A DNA stretch of 13,159 bases from Nitrospira sp. (GTDB lineage: Bacteria > Nitrospirota > Nitrospiria > Nitrospirales > Nitrospiraceae): assembly GCA_016873525.1 (NCBI GenBank), contig VGXD01000031.1:1-13159 (forward strand), read 5' to 3'. Positions 1-8,413 of this stretch are shown one piece after another. How positions within the stretch are numbered: position 1 is the stretch's first letter; every line of letters starts with the position of its first letter. The position numbers and the translations under genes are program-made. The notes beneath the pieces are model-generated. The model made no database searches. It saw only the letters and a list, made by a program, of their open reading frames with translations, and had not been told where the DNA came from.

Positions 1-45
1 GAGCCTGGCCATCAGTTGAACAAGTCGATCGAGGCGTTCGGACAT
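1..45 (-). CDS. mazG: Probable MazG nucleotide pyrophosphohydrolase, N-terminus only (partial)
   Basis: Only the first 15 codons lie in the window; the gene continues past base 1. Read on the minus strand from the ATG at 45 the peptide is MSERLDRLVQLMARL, which resembles the usual start of MazG-type NTP pyrophosphohydrolases (a helix of the type LxxLVxIMxRLR just before the conserved CPWDxxQTH block, which would lie outside). The ATG at 45 is preceded by an AAGGA-type ribosome site about 5 bases away. The frame is open up to a second ATG at 108, but the likely -10 box of this gene covers that codon, so 45 is preferred. MazG hydrolyses non-canonical NTPs in the cytoplasm. The identification rests on very few residues and could be wrong. 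Confidence 0.4.
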   Translation of the reverse strand, partial: MSERLDRLVQLMARL

Positions 46-106
46 GACTTCCTTGTCTCGTGCGGCTTGCCGAAGTGGTCTGCGGTTCGAGGCAGCCTCG
101 TCGGCC

Positions 107-134
107 ATTATACCTGTTTTGCCGCCCGCTTCAA
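107..134 (-). promoter_or_regulatory. Sigma-70-like promoter for the leftward (mazG-like) gene
   Basis: On the minus strand there is TTGAAG (129-134), a 16-base spacer, and a perfect TATAAT (107-112). Transcription would start near 100, giving a leader of about 55 bases before the ATG at 45. The -10 box overlaps the alternative ATG at 108, which argues against that codon as the start. Confidence 0.5.
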
Positions 135-146
135 TCCGTCCTCAAG

Positions 147-174
147 TTGCGCCAAAACGCGTGAGTATGATAAT
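147..174 (+). promoter_or_regulatory. Candidate promoter for the DUF1844 gene
   Basis: On the plus strand TTGCGC (147-152) is followed after 16 bases by GATAAT (169-174), five of six matches to the -10 consensus but only three of six at -35. It lies just beyond the divergent leftward promoter, so this short gap appears to hold two back-to-back promoters. Confidence 0.3.
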
Positions 175-196
175 TTACACAGCCGTTAGTGACTGT

Positions 197-205
197 GGAG
201 GAGGG
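197..205 (+). promoter_or_regulatory. Strong ribosome binding site fixing the DUF1844 start
   Basis: GGAGGAGGG with about 7 bases to the ATG at 212. It decides between this start and the longer open frame reaching back to 44. Confidence 0.7.
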
Positions 206-211
206 CTGTGT

Positions 212-634
212 ATGGGCACGGATGAAGCGGAAGGATTTGTCGTTCGCGATCGTCGTGCTCGCGCCGATGAAGGAGGAGCCCCGCCGGATCGGGCGGGGGT
301 TGCCGCACCCCCCCGGCAGGCCGAGGTCCCCCCTGCCCCAGAGCCTCCTCGCGCACAGGACCAGGCCCATCCGGTCACCTTTTCCTCCTTTGTCTTCTCG
401 CTCGGCACGTCGGCGCTGATGCTGATGGGAGAGCAACTCGACCCCCGGCAGGCCAAGGTTCCGGTGAATCTGGCGCAGGCCAAAGAAATCGTCGATATCC
501 TCTCGGTGTTGGAAAGCAAAACTCGAGGGAACCTGACTTCCGAAGAACAGGCGGTGCTGGAAGACATGCTCTACGCACTGCGGATGAAGTATGTGGACCT
601 GGCCTCGGGCAAGTCGGCGTCCCCAGCGTCTTGA
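212..634 (+). CDS. DUF1844 domain protein
   Basis: A 140-residue cytoplasmic protein of unknown function. Residues about 1-50 are low-complexity, charged and rich in Pro/Ala/Arg, probably disordered. Residues about 53-130 form a DUF1844 domain: it opens with TFSSFVFSLGTSALMLMGE, continues with an NLAQAKEIVDILSVLE helix and the typical KTRGNLTSEEQ motif, and ends in a helical LRMKYVDL segment. The start is the ATG at 212, chosen because a strong GGAGGAGG ribosome site sits 7 bases upstream (197-204) and the candidate promoter lies between this ATG and the more upstream in-frame starts. There is no signal peptide or transmembrane segment; the hydrophobic helix is short. It precedes the TPR-peptidase gene by 124 bases on the same strand, with no clear terminator between them. 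The family name is secure; the role is unknown. Confidence 0.85.
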   Translation: MGTDEAEGFVVRDRRARADEGGAPPDRAGVAAPPRQAEVPPAPEPPRAQDQAHPVTFSSFVFSLGTSALMLMGEQLDPRQAKVPVNLAQAKEIVDILSVLESKTRGNLTSEEQAVLEDMLYALRMKYVDLASGKSASPAS

Positions 635-758
635 CCCTTCGTCTCTTCGGTTGCAGCCGCCCTCCGCGTTCCGATCCATCCTCTTGATCAGCATCGCGGT
701 CTTCCCGATTTGGCCGTGGTCCGATGGAACGCCGTCGGCACGGTGAACGGTTGTCACG

Positions 759-1985
759 ATGATCGGTGCATGCATGGTCGGACAATGTCTTGTTAGGCTG
801 GTTGCCTTCGCCGTTTTGTGCGGCTGGTCTGGGCCCGTCTGGGCTGGTGGAACAAGCGGCTCGCGCGGGCCGGATCGTTCGCTGCCTGTATTGGCGGGGG
901 CGCCTTCCGCCGGTCACTCGAAGGTCATCGCCGGCGGGCGGCGTCACGTGGCGGCCCTGTGGGCCGAGAGCGGGTGGCGCCTGGTTGAGGCCGGCGAGTA
1001 CGACCGCGCGGCGCGGGCCTTTACGGTCGCCAAGGACCTGGCCCCGGACGAGGCGTCGATTTTGGTCGGGCTTGGGTTCAGCCGGCATCGACAGTTCAGG
1101 GACGATCTGGCCTTGGCCGCGTTGGAAGCGGCGCTTCGACTGGACCCCGCAATCGGCCAAGCCCATGCCTTGCTCGGCGACGTCTATGCGCGGCAGGGCC
1201 GGTTCTCGACGGCGGTGGGCCATTACGACAAGGCGCTTCGGCAAGATCCCAACGACGTGGCCCTTCAGGAGCGGCTCATGACCGCCAAACAGGAGCGTGA
1301 GGTCGAGGCCCGGTTCGATCGATTGCTCAGCCCGCACTTCGTGGTGCTGTATCAGGGGGACCCTGCGCGGATGGTTGCCCATGACGTGGCCGAGCGGCTG
1401 GAGGCAGCCTACGACGAAATCGGCAGGGCCGTTGGCTATTTCCCTGACGAGGCTTTTACGGTGCGGTTGTACCCCGCAGGGCAGTTCCAAACTGCGACCC
1501 TGACGCCGGCCTGGGCTCGTGCCATGTTCGACGGCAGGATTCACGTGCCGGGTGAGGGCCTGGGGACCGGCGCCGAAGCAATGGAGCGGATGCTCAAACA
1601 CGAATATGCCCATGCCGTGGCGTACCGACTCAGCAAGGGCCGAGCGCCGGCCTGGCTGAGCGAGGGGTTGGCTCTGTATTGTGAGGGCGGGGCCGTAACG
1701 GGAGCGGTCAAGAGCCCCGTGTCCCACACGGGCGATCTTGAGCCGCTCAGCTCGCTCCACGGGAATTTTCTGGGCCGTTCCCAAGGGGCGGCCAAGGCCG
1801 CCTATGGAGAAAGCGATGCGGCTGTTCGGACACTGATCCGGCGACATGGCATGGCCAAGGTGCGGCAGTTGCTGGAAGCCCTCGCCCATAGTCCGGATAT
1901 GCCGAAGGCGTTTGAGCGTGTCTTCCATGAACGGTACCGCGAGTTCGACCGCAGCCTCGTCTCATCCCAGGGAGGGCAGGGCTGA
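759..1985 (+). CDS. Exported TPR protein with HExxH (peptidase MA-like) domain
   Basis: A 408-residue protein with an N-terminal signal peptide (hydrophobic stretch about residues 8-25, probable cleavage after VWA at 29). Residues about 65-180 form tandem TPR-type helical repeats, including the DVYARQGRFSTAVGHYDKAL unit. The C-terminal part carries HEYAH at 281-285 followed by WLSEGLALY (299-307); the Glu of the second motif is in the right place for a third zinc ligand, as in gluzincins of the peptidase MA-like type. It is probably a periplasmic or envelope zinc peptidase or a binding module derived from one; substrate unknown. The start is ATG 759 or ATG 774 (both give a signal peptide, neither has a good ribosome site); a stop at 744-746 limits the frame upstream. 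Its TGA overlaps the ntrY ATG by one base, which implies translational coupling to the sensor kinase. Confidence 0.8.
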   Translation: MIGACMVGQCLVRLVAFAVLCGWSGPVWAGGTSGSRGPDRSLPVLAGAPSAGHSKVIAGGRRHVAALWAESGWRLVEAGEYDRAARAFTVAKDLAPDEASILVGLGFSRHRQFRDDLALAALEAALRLDPAIGQAHALLGDVYARQGRFSTAVGHYDKALRQDPNDVALQERLMTAKQEREVEARFDRLLSPHFVVLYQGDPARMVAHDVAERLEAAYDEIGRAVGYFPDEAFTVRLYPAGQFQTATLTPAWARAMFDGRIHVPGEGLGTGAEAMERMLKHEYAHAVAYRLSKGRAPAWLSEGLALYCEGGAVTGAVKSPVSHTGDLEPLSSLHGNFLGRSQGAAKAAYGESDAAVRTLIRRHGMAKVRQLLEALAHSPDMPKAFERVFHERYREFDRSLVSSQGGQG

Positions 1986-4300
1986 TGCCTGAGCCGGTGG
2001 AGCCAGTCACGTCCGGGCGCCTCGAGTCCTTGCCGGCCTCGCGGGCGACGGCCTCCTTGCGGTCGGAGGGGGCGCGCGATCGTCGCGGCCCGCATTTGCA
2101 GCCGGTCTGGATCGTCCTGCTGTTGCTCCTGCCCTGTCTGGCCCTCACGGTCTACTATTCCCAGTATGCCTCGGAGTACTCGGTGTCCGGCAGCCCCGAA
2201 GGGGATTCGATGTTGCCCACCCCCGGCTACGCCTTCGTGCTGTTGCTGGTCAACTTGGACCTGATCGGCCTGGTCGTGTTGACCCTGCTCCTGTCCCGCA
2301 ATTTGATCAAAGCCTATTTCGAACGCCGCCATCGCCTGCTGGGGTCAGGATTCAGGACCAAGCTGGTGGCGGCCTTCATCGGGTTTGCCCTGATCCCCAC
2401 GGTGTTGCTGGCCATCGTGGCCAGCGGGCTGGTGACCAAGGCGGTAGATGTCTGGTTCAACGATCAGATCGAGCAAGTGCTGAAGGACTCGCAGGAAGTC
2501 GCGCGGATGCACCACGAGGGGCACATGACCCTGGCGGTCAACAGCGCCCGCGCGATCAGCCGGGAGATTTTCCGGGAAGAGATGCTGATTTCGGAGCAGC
2601 GGGAATTGCTCATTGCGACCATCGATCGGAAACGGGCGGAACACAACCTGGCCGGGGTGGCGGTCTATTCGTCCAAGATGGAGGCCTTGACCAAGGCCGT
2701 CGATCCGGACGTGCCGGCGGCGGTGTTGGACCTGCCGATCGGGCAACTCGTCTTGCAGGTGCTGAAGGGCAAGCAGGAGTTGACGTCGGTGCAGGAAGCG
2801 CAAAGCGGCCGCCTGATCCGCGCGGGGATCCCGATCGCCTCGAACGTGCGGCGCGGGGAAGTGGACGGCGTGGTCGTGGTGGACGCCTACATGCCCGATT
2901 CGCTCTTGGCCAAGATGGAAGGCATCGCGCGGCAATATACCGAATATCGCCAGATCAAGGCGCTGAAGAATCCGATCAAGGCCGGCGCCTATTTGTTCGT
3001 GGCGGTCATCACGGTCATGATCATGTTCAGCGCCACCTGGTTCGGGTTCTACGTGGCGCGCGGGATTACGGTGCCGATCCAGCGCCTGGCGGAAGCCACC
3101 GAGGCGATCGCGCAGGGGGACTTGAACGTCCGGATCGAGGTCAAGGCGGCGGACGAGATCGGGACCTTGGTGGCGTCGTTTAACCGCATGACCGAGGATT
3201 TGAAGGGGAGCAAGTCGAAGCTGGAACAGGCCAACGTTTCGCTGCGGCGGTCCAACCTGGAACTGGATCGCCGCCGCGCCTATACGGAGGCGGTGGTGGA
3301 CACCATCGCGGCCGGCGTGCTGTCCATCGACCGATCGGGCCTCATCACCACGTTCAACCCCTCGGCCGAGCGTATGCTGGGCGTGCCGGGCGAGCAGATG
3401 CGCAATCGGCCCGTCAGCGAGGCCTTCAAGGAATTGGGGCTGGACCTGTTCCAAGGCGCCTACGACCGCATGATGACCGATGGGCGGGACGGTCTGTCGG
3501 TGGAGGGACCGGTGGAGGTCAAGGGCAAGTTCCTGACGATCGTCCTGCACGGCTCGCGCATGAAGTATGAGGCGGGGAAGGATCTGGGCTTCGTGCTGGT
3601 CTTCGAGGACTTGACCGAGTTGATCAAGGCGCAGAAAACGGCGGCCTGGCAGGAGGTGGCGCAGCGCATCGCGCACGAAATCAAGAATCCGCTGACGCCC
3701 ATCCAGCTCTCGGCCCAGCGCCTGCGCAAGAAGTTTTTCGAAAAGTCGCCGGACTTCGACGGGATCTTCGACGAATCGACCCAGGTGATCGTGAACGAGG
3801 TCACCAGCCTCAAGCGGATGGTGGATGAGTTTTCGAAGTTTGCGCGGATGCCGTCCCCGCAGATGGCCCGGGAGTCCCTGGACGAGGTGATCCGCAAAGT
3901 GGTGGCGCTCTACAGCGGGGCGCACCGCGAGATCGAATTCCAGGTGAACCTGGATGAGACGATGCCGCCGCTGAACCTGGACCGGGAGCAGATGAACCGC
4001 GTCTTCGTGAACCTCTTCGACAATGCGGTCCAGGCGATGAATCAAAAGGGCCGCCTCTCGGTGACGACCCAGTACGATGCCAAGCGCCACCGGGCGGTCG
4101 TCACGGTGGCCGACGACGGCATGGGGATCAACCCGGAGGACCAGGACAAGCTCTTCGTTCCGTATTTTTCACGGAAACGAACCGGAACCGGCCTGGGACT
4201 GGCCATCGTGCAGCGCATCATCACGGACCACGACGGCCAGATCCGGGCCGCCAACAACGTGCCCAAGGGGGCGGTGTTCACCTTCGAGTTGCCGGTGTGA
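1985..4300 (+). CDS. ntrY: NtrY-type membrane sensor histidine kinase
   Basis: A 771-residue sensor kinase, the usual size for NtrY. Membrane segments are at about residues 40-58, 82-104 and 126-150, then an extracytoplasmic region (about 151-332) and a fourth segment at about 333-356. A HAMP domain follows (about 357-410), a short coiled coil, a PAS domain (about 430-545), the HisKA domain with phospho-acceptor His564 in AHEIKNPLTP, and the HATPase domain with N box (NRVFVNLFDN, 671-680), G1 (DDGMG, 710-714) and G2 (GTGLGLA, 734-740). All catalytic motifs look intact. The ATG is in a TGATG overlap with the upstream peptidase gene and has GGAGGG 8 bases ahead. It should phosphorylate NtrX, encoded next. 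In other bacteria NtrYX is linked to nitrogen, redox or envelope control; the signal here is unknown. Confidence 0.93.
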   Translation: MPEPVEPVTSGRLESLPASRATASLRSEGARDRRGPHLQPVWIVLLLLLPCLALTVYYSQYASEYSVSGSPEGDSMLPTPGYAFVLLLVNLDLIGLVVLTLLLSRNLIKAYFERRHRLLGSGFRTKLVAAFIGFALIPTVLLAIVASGLVTKAVDVWFNDQIEQVLKDSQEVARMHHEGHMTLAVNSARAISREIFREEMLISEQRELLIATIDRKRAEHNLAGVAVYSSKMEALTKAVDPDVPAAVLDLPIGQLVLQVLKGKQELTSVQEAQSGRLIRAGIPIASNVRRGEVDGVVVVDAYMPDSLLAKMEGIARQYTEYRQIKALKNPIKAGAYLFVAVITVMIMFSATWFGFYVARGITVPIQRLAEATEAIAQGDLNVRIEVKAADEIGTLVASFNRMTEDLKGSKSKLEQANVSLRRSNLELDRRRAYTEAVVDTIAAGVLSIDRSGLITTFNPSAERMLGVPGEQMRNRPVSEAFKELGLDLFQGAYDRMMTDGRDGLSVEGPVEVKGKFLTIVLHGSRMKYEAGKDLGFVLVFEDLTELIKAQKTAAWQEVAQRIAHEIKNPLTPIQLSAQRLRKKFFEKSPDFDGIFDESTQVIVNEVTSLKRMVDEFSKFARMPSPQMARESLDEVIRKVVALYSGAHREIEFQVNLDETMPPLNLDREQMNRVFVNLFDNAVQAMNQKGRLSVTTQYDAKRHRAVVTVADDGMGINPEDQDKLFVPYFSRKRTGTGLGLAIVQRIITDHDGQIRAANNVPKGAVFTFELPV

Positions 4301-4308
4301 GAAAACCG

Positions 4309-4396
4309 TGACAGGTGACGGGTGACAAGTGACTGGCGTACTGACAACAGCGGGACTTTGATGTTCGACGTATCACGCGTCACGCATTACGCATCA
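4309..4396. repeat. Two opposed arrays of TGAC heptamers between ntrY and ntrX
   Basis: Left array 4309-4336 has four direct 7-base units TGACAGG, TGACGGG, TGACAAG, TGACTGG. Right array 4369-4396 also has four 7-base units but inverted; on the minus strand they read TGATGCG, TAATGCG, TGACGCG, TGATACG. The arms are each exactly 28 bases and are separated by 32 bases. In RNA they could fold into an imperfect long hairpin ending right at the GAGG ribosome site of ntrX. The pattern looks like a dispersed intergenic repeat family rather than a gene-specific operator. Confidence 0.75.
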
Positions 4397-4406
4397 CGAG
4401 GTTTCA

Positions 4407-5792
<1,386 letters not shown>

Positions 5793-5817
5793 GAAGAGAG
5801 GAATGCTGCGGCCGATG

Positions 5818-5839
5818 AAGGCCGGGCGGTTCCGGCCTT
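5818..5839 (+). terminator. Hairpin after ntrX (possible terminator, no U-run)
   Basis: A perfect 8-bp GC-rich stem, AAGGCCGG (5818-5825) and CCGGCCTT (5832-5839), with a 6-base loop. It lies 25 bases after the ntrX stop and just before the next promoter. No T-run follows, so it may work as a weak or Rho-assisted terminator or only protect the 3' end. Confidence 0.4.
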
Positions 5840-5853
5840 GCCGCAATGCGTTG

Positions 5854-5882
5854 TTGACAGGCAGCTGCCGGCACCCTACAGT
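5854..5882 (+). promoter_or_regulatory. Sigma-70 promoter of the methyltransferase-purM-purN operon
   Basis: Perfect TTGACA (5854-5859), 17-base spacer, TACAGT (5877-5882, four of six). Expected start of transcription is near 5889, leaving a leader of about 137 bases before the translation start at 6026. Confidence 0.6.
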
Positions 5883-6013
5883 TGGCTCTGCGCGTATCGG
5901 ATGCAGCGCACAGCGCCGGGCGATCGCGTGACGATCCCATCCCGTTTCCGCCATGATGAAACCTCCGGGCCCTTCCCTTCCGGCCGAGGCACGAGAGAGT
6001 AGGATAAAAAGAT

Positions 6014-6019
6014 GAGGAG
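6014..6019 (+). promoter_or_regulatory. Ribosome binding site favouring a TTG start
   Basis: GAGGAG at 6014-6019 lies 6 bases from the TTG at 6026 and 12 bases from the ATG at 6032 in the same frame. The spacing favours the TTG, adding only two residues. Confidence 0.5.
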
Positions 6020-6025
6020 TCTGTA

Positions 6026-7330
6026 TTGCAGATGGCTACTGAACCGTTGACCGTGACCATTGAAAAGCTGGTGCAGGGGGGGCGGGGGATTGCCCGTCAT
6101 GACTCCCAGGTGTTGTTCGTGCGCGGGGCGATTCCTGACGAGACCGTGTCGGTCGTGGTCGGGGGCAAGCACAAGGGGGTTCAGGAGGCTGCGATCGGCG
6201 CAGTCTTGACGGCGTCGCCTGACCGGGTGGTTCCCCCCTGTCCGGTCTATGACGTCTGCGGCGGCTGTCAGTTGCAGCACATGCGCTATGAGGCCCAGCT
6301 CGTCCAGAAAAGCCTGATCCTGCGGGAGACGCTGGCGCGGGTGGGCAAGGTGCAGGTGGATGCGATGGCTCCCGTGGCGGCCTCGCCGGAATCCTACGGC
6401 TACCGGAGCACGGTCCGGTTCGTCGTGTTCCGGGCCAAGAACGGATTTGCGCTGGGCTTCCATAAAGAGGGGACGAAGGAGCCGGTGCCTGCGGCAGGCT
6501 GCTTGCTGGTGCCTCAGGCGATCCGCGATGTCGTGGCGGTGATGAGCGGGCGGCTGGCCGCTCAGGGCAAGCTGCCGATCCCGTTGGAGTCGGTCGAGAT
6601 CAGGCGGTCTGCGGACTTCGGACACCTGCTGTTGGTCTTTCATGCGGGACCGGCCATGCGAAGTCAGGGCCAGCAATTGTTCGAGATGTTTCGAGACGTC
6701 AAAAACCTCGTCGGACAGGTGGTGACGGCCGGGAGCGGGACGAGGGCCCAGCGTTGGGTCGATGGCCAGGATTGGGTCGCCGACCGCTTGGGGGACCTGC
6801 TCTTCAAGATCAGCGACCGGTCGTTCATGGCGGCGAACTGGCGGATGAACGCAGTCCTCTCGAAGGCCGTGATCGACTGGGCCGGGTCGGCCGAAGGGCT
6901 GCGCGTGCTGGATCTCTATGCGGGCATCGGCACCCTGGGGCTCTCGCTTGCGCGAGCCGGCGCCCTGGTGACTTTGGGCGAGGCGAATCCCTATGCCTTG
7001 GCCGATGCGCGCCATGCCGCCAAGACCAACCACATCGGCCGCTGCCGGTTCCGGCCGATGCGGGCGGAGGCCATGCTGGAGTCGGTCCAGCCCGGCGAGT
7101 ACGATCTGATGATCGTGGACCCTCCGCATATCGGCCTGAGCAAGGAATGTCTTGCGGGGCTGCTGCGGGTCGGCGCAGGATGTCTGTGCTACCTGTCCCG
7201 CGATCCCGCGATCCTCGCGCGCGATCTGGCTCAGTTGTGCGAGGGCGGCTATCGCATCGCCCGTCTCCAACCCTTCGACATGCTTCCGCAGACGGCTCAC
7301 GTGGAAACCTTGGTGGAGTTGGTTCGTTGA
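6026..7330 (+). CDS. TrmA/RlmD-family RNA methyltransferase lacking the catalytic Cys
   Basis: A 434-residue protein of the class I SAM-dependent rRNA/tRNA (uracil-5) methyltransferase family. It has an N-terminal TRAM-like region (about 3-60) and iron-sulfur cysteines C72, C78 and C81 (CxxxxxCxxC) plus C159. The C-terminal Rossmann domain has the SAM motif DLYAGIGTLGL (296-306), DPPHIG (365-370) and the C-terminal HVE with the general-base Glu427. The family normally has SC(N/D)P before the conserved LxRD; here it reads SRDPAILARD (391-400), so the nucleophilic Cys is Arg392 (codon CGC at 7199-7201). The F-x-Q-x-N motif is also altered (FMAAN, 267-271). It is either an inactive or re-purposed family member, or the enzyme uses another residue, such as the nearby C386 or C388. 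Start TTG 6026 or ATG 6032. It heads the purM-purN operon. Family certain; active RlmD function doubtful. Confidence 0.88.
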   Translation: MQMATEPLTVTIEKLVQGGRGIARHDSQVLFVRGAIPDETVSVVVGGKHKGVQEAAIGAVLTASPDRVVPPCPVYDVCGGCQLQHMRYEAQLVQKSLILRETLARVGKVQVDAMAPVAASPESYGYRSTVRFVVFRAKNGFALGFHKEGTKEPVPAAGCLLVPQAIRDVVAVMSGRLAAQGKLPIPLESVEIRRSADFGHLLLVFHAGPAMRSQGQQLFEMFRDVKNLVGQVVTAGSGTRAQRWVDGQDWVADRLGDLLFKISDRSFMAANWRMNAVLSKAVIDWAGSAEGLRVLDLYAGIGTLGLSLARAGALVTLGEANPYALADARHAAKTNHIGRCRFRPMRAEAMLESVQPGEYDLMIVDPPHIGLSKECLAGLLRVGAGCLCYLSRDPAILARDLAQLCEGGYRIARLQPFDMLPQTAHVETLVELVR

Positions 7331-7364
7331 CCTTCCCGGACTGCTCCGGTAAGATGCCGCGCCT

Positions 7365-8411
7365 ATGACTACCTACCGACAAGCCGGGGTCGATATCGAG
7401 GCCGGGGACGAGCTGGTCAAGCGGATCACGCCCCTGGTGCGCTCGACTTTTAGACCGGAAGTGCTGACCGAGTTGGGCGGCTTCGGAGGGCTGTTCCGTT
7501 TTCAAGCCTCCCGCTATGCCGATCCGGTGCTGGTGTCCGGGACCGACGGGGTCGGGACCAAACTGAAAATCGCCTTTTTGATGGACCGGCACGACACGGT
7601 CGGCATCGACCTGGTGGCCATGTGCGTGAACGACGTGGCGGTCAGCGGGGCCGAGCCGTTGTTCTTCCTGGATTATTTTGCGACCGGCAAGCTGGCCGTG
7701 CCCAAGGCGGAAGCGGTCGTCAAGGGCGTGGCCGAAGGCTGCCGCCAGGCCGGCTGCGCCTTGATCGGCGGAGAGACCGCCGAGATGCCGTCGTTTTACG
7801 CCGAGGGCGAGTATGACTTGGCCGGCTTTGCCGTGGGAGTCGTGGACCGGCCGAAGATCATCGATGGGAAGACCATCCAGCCAGGGGATGCGATCATCGG
7901 CCTCGCCTCGACCGGGCTGCACAGCAACGGGTATTCGTTGGCGAGGCGTGTGTTGCTGGAGGACGGCGGGTTGACCCTGGAGAGCCGGGTGTCCGATCTG
8001 GACCGGTCTCTGGGCGACGTGCTGCTGACGCCGACCAGAATTTACGCCAAACAGATCATGGCCCTGGCGGCCGACTATCCGATCAAGGGCATCGCGCACA
8101 TTACCGGCGGCGGCTTGACCGAGAACATTCCGCGCATCCTGCCGGACGGGTGCCTGGCTCGGCTGCATCGCGGCGCCTGGCCGGTTCCGGCGATCTTCAC
8201 CCTGCTCAAAAAGATGGGCCGGATCGAGAGCGACGAAATGCACCGCGTCTTCAACATGGGGATCGGCCTGGTCCTGGTGGTTCCGGCGGCCCAGGCGGAG
8301 GCCGTCATTGCCCGCGCGGCCGAGCTGGGAGATCGAGGCTACCGGATCGGGGAGATCGTCGCGGGCGAAGGCGAGGGGCGGGTGGACTACGTCGGGGCAG
8401 AAGGGGCGTAG
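7365..8411 (+). CDS. purM: Phosphoribosylformylglycinamidine cyclo-ligase (AIR synthetase)
   Basis: A 348-residue cytoplasmic enzyme that closes FGAM to aminoimidazole ribotide with ATP, step 5 of de novo purine synthesis. Length is typical. Visible signatures: TTYRQAGVDIEAGD at the start, GTDGVGTKLK (59-68), the VNDVAVSGAEPLFFLDY block (88-104), GGETAEMP (135-142), GLASTGLHSNGYSLAR (179-194), HITGGGLTENIPR (245-257) and FNMGIG (296-301). No key motif is missing. The ATG at 7365 is 34 bases after the methyltransferase stop with only a weak ribosome site, so expression may rely on the operon transcript. The stop is 2 bases before purN. Confidence 0.96.
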   Translation: MTTYRQAGVDIEAGDELVKRITPLVRSTFRPEVLTELGGFGGLFRFQASRYADPVLVSGTDGVGTKLKIAFLMDRHDTVGIDLVAMCVNDVAVSGAEPLFFLDYFATGKLAVPKAEAVVKGVAEGCRQAGCALIGGETAEMPSFYAEGEYDLAGFAVGVVDRPKIIDGKTIQPGDAIIGLASTGLHSNGYSLARRVLLEDGGLTLESRVSDLDRSLGDVLLTPTRIYAKQIMALAADYPIKGIAHITGGGLTENIPRILPDGCLARLHRGAWPVPAIFTLLKKMGRIESDEMHRVFNMGIGLVLVVPAAQAEAVIARAAELGDRGYRIGEIVAGEGEGRVDYVGAEGA

Positions 8412-8413
8412 CG

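Noticed and set aside
375..1928. Minus-strand open frame of 517 codons
   Set aside because: It lies opposite the DUF1844 and peptidase genes, its translation is rich in Arg/Pro/His without any domain, and it is a typical high-GC shadow frame.
2345..4090. Minus-strand open frame of 581 codons
   Set aside because: Entirely antisense to ntrY, which has all kinase motifs; the composition (Arg, His, Asp, Leu) is that of a complement frame.
5871..5886. Possible NtrX-linked sigma-54 site near GGCACCC...TTGG
   Set aside because: The distance between the two parts is wrong for -24/-12, and a good sigma-70 promoter occupies the same bases.
5952..6014. 20-codon frame in the leader of the RlmD-like gene, starting ATGATGAAACC
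   Set aside because: No ribosome site and no coding character; too short to support as a leader peptide.
5876..7300. Minus-strand open frame of 474 codons
   Set aside because: Antisense to the methyltransferase gene, with no recognisable domain.
8150..8413. Longer upstream version of PurN
   Set aside because: This part is purM read in another frame; GTG 8414 has the ribosome site and the normal PurN start.
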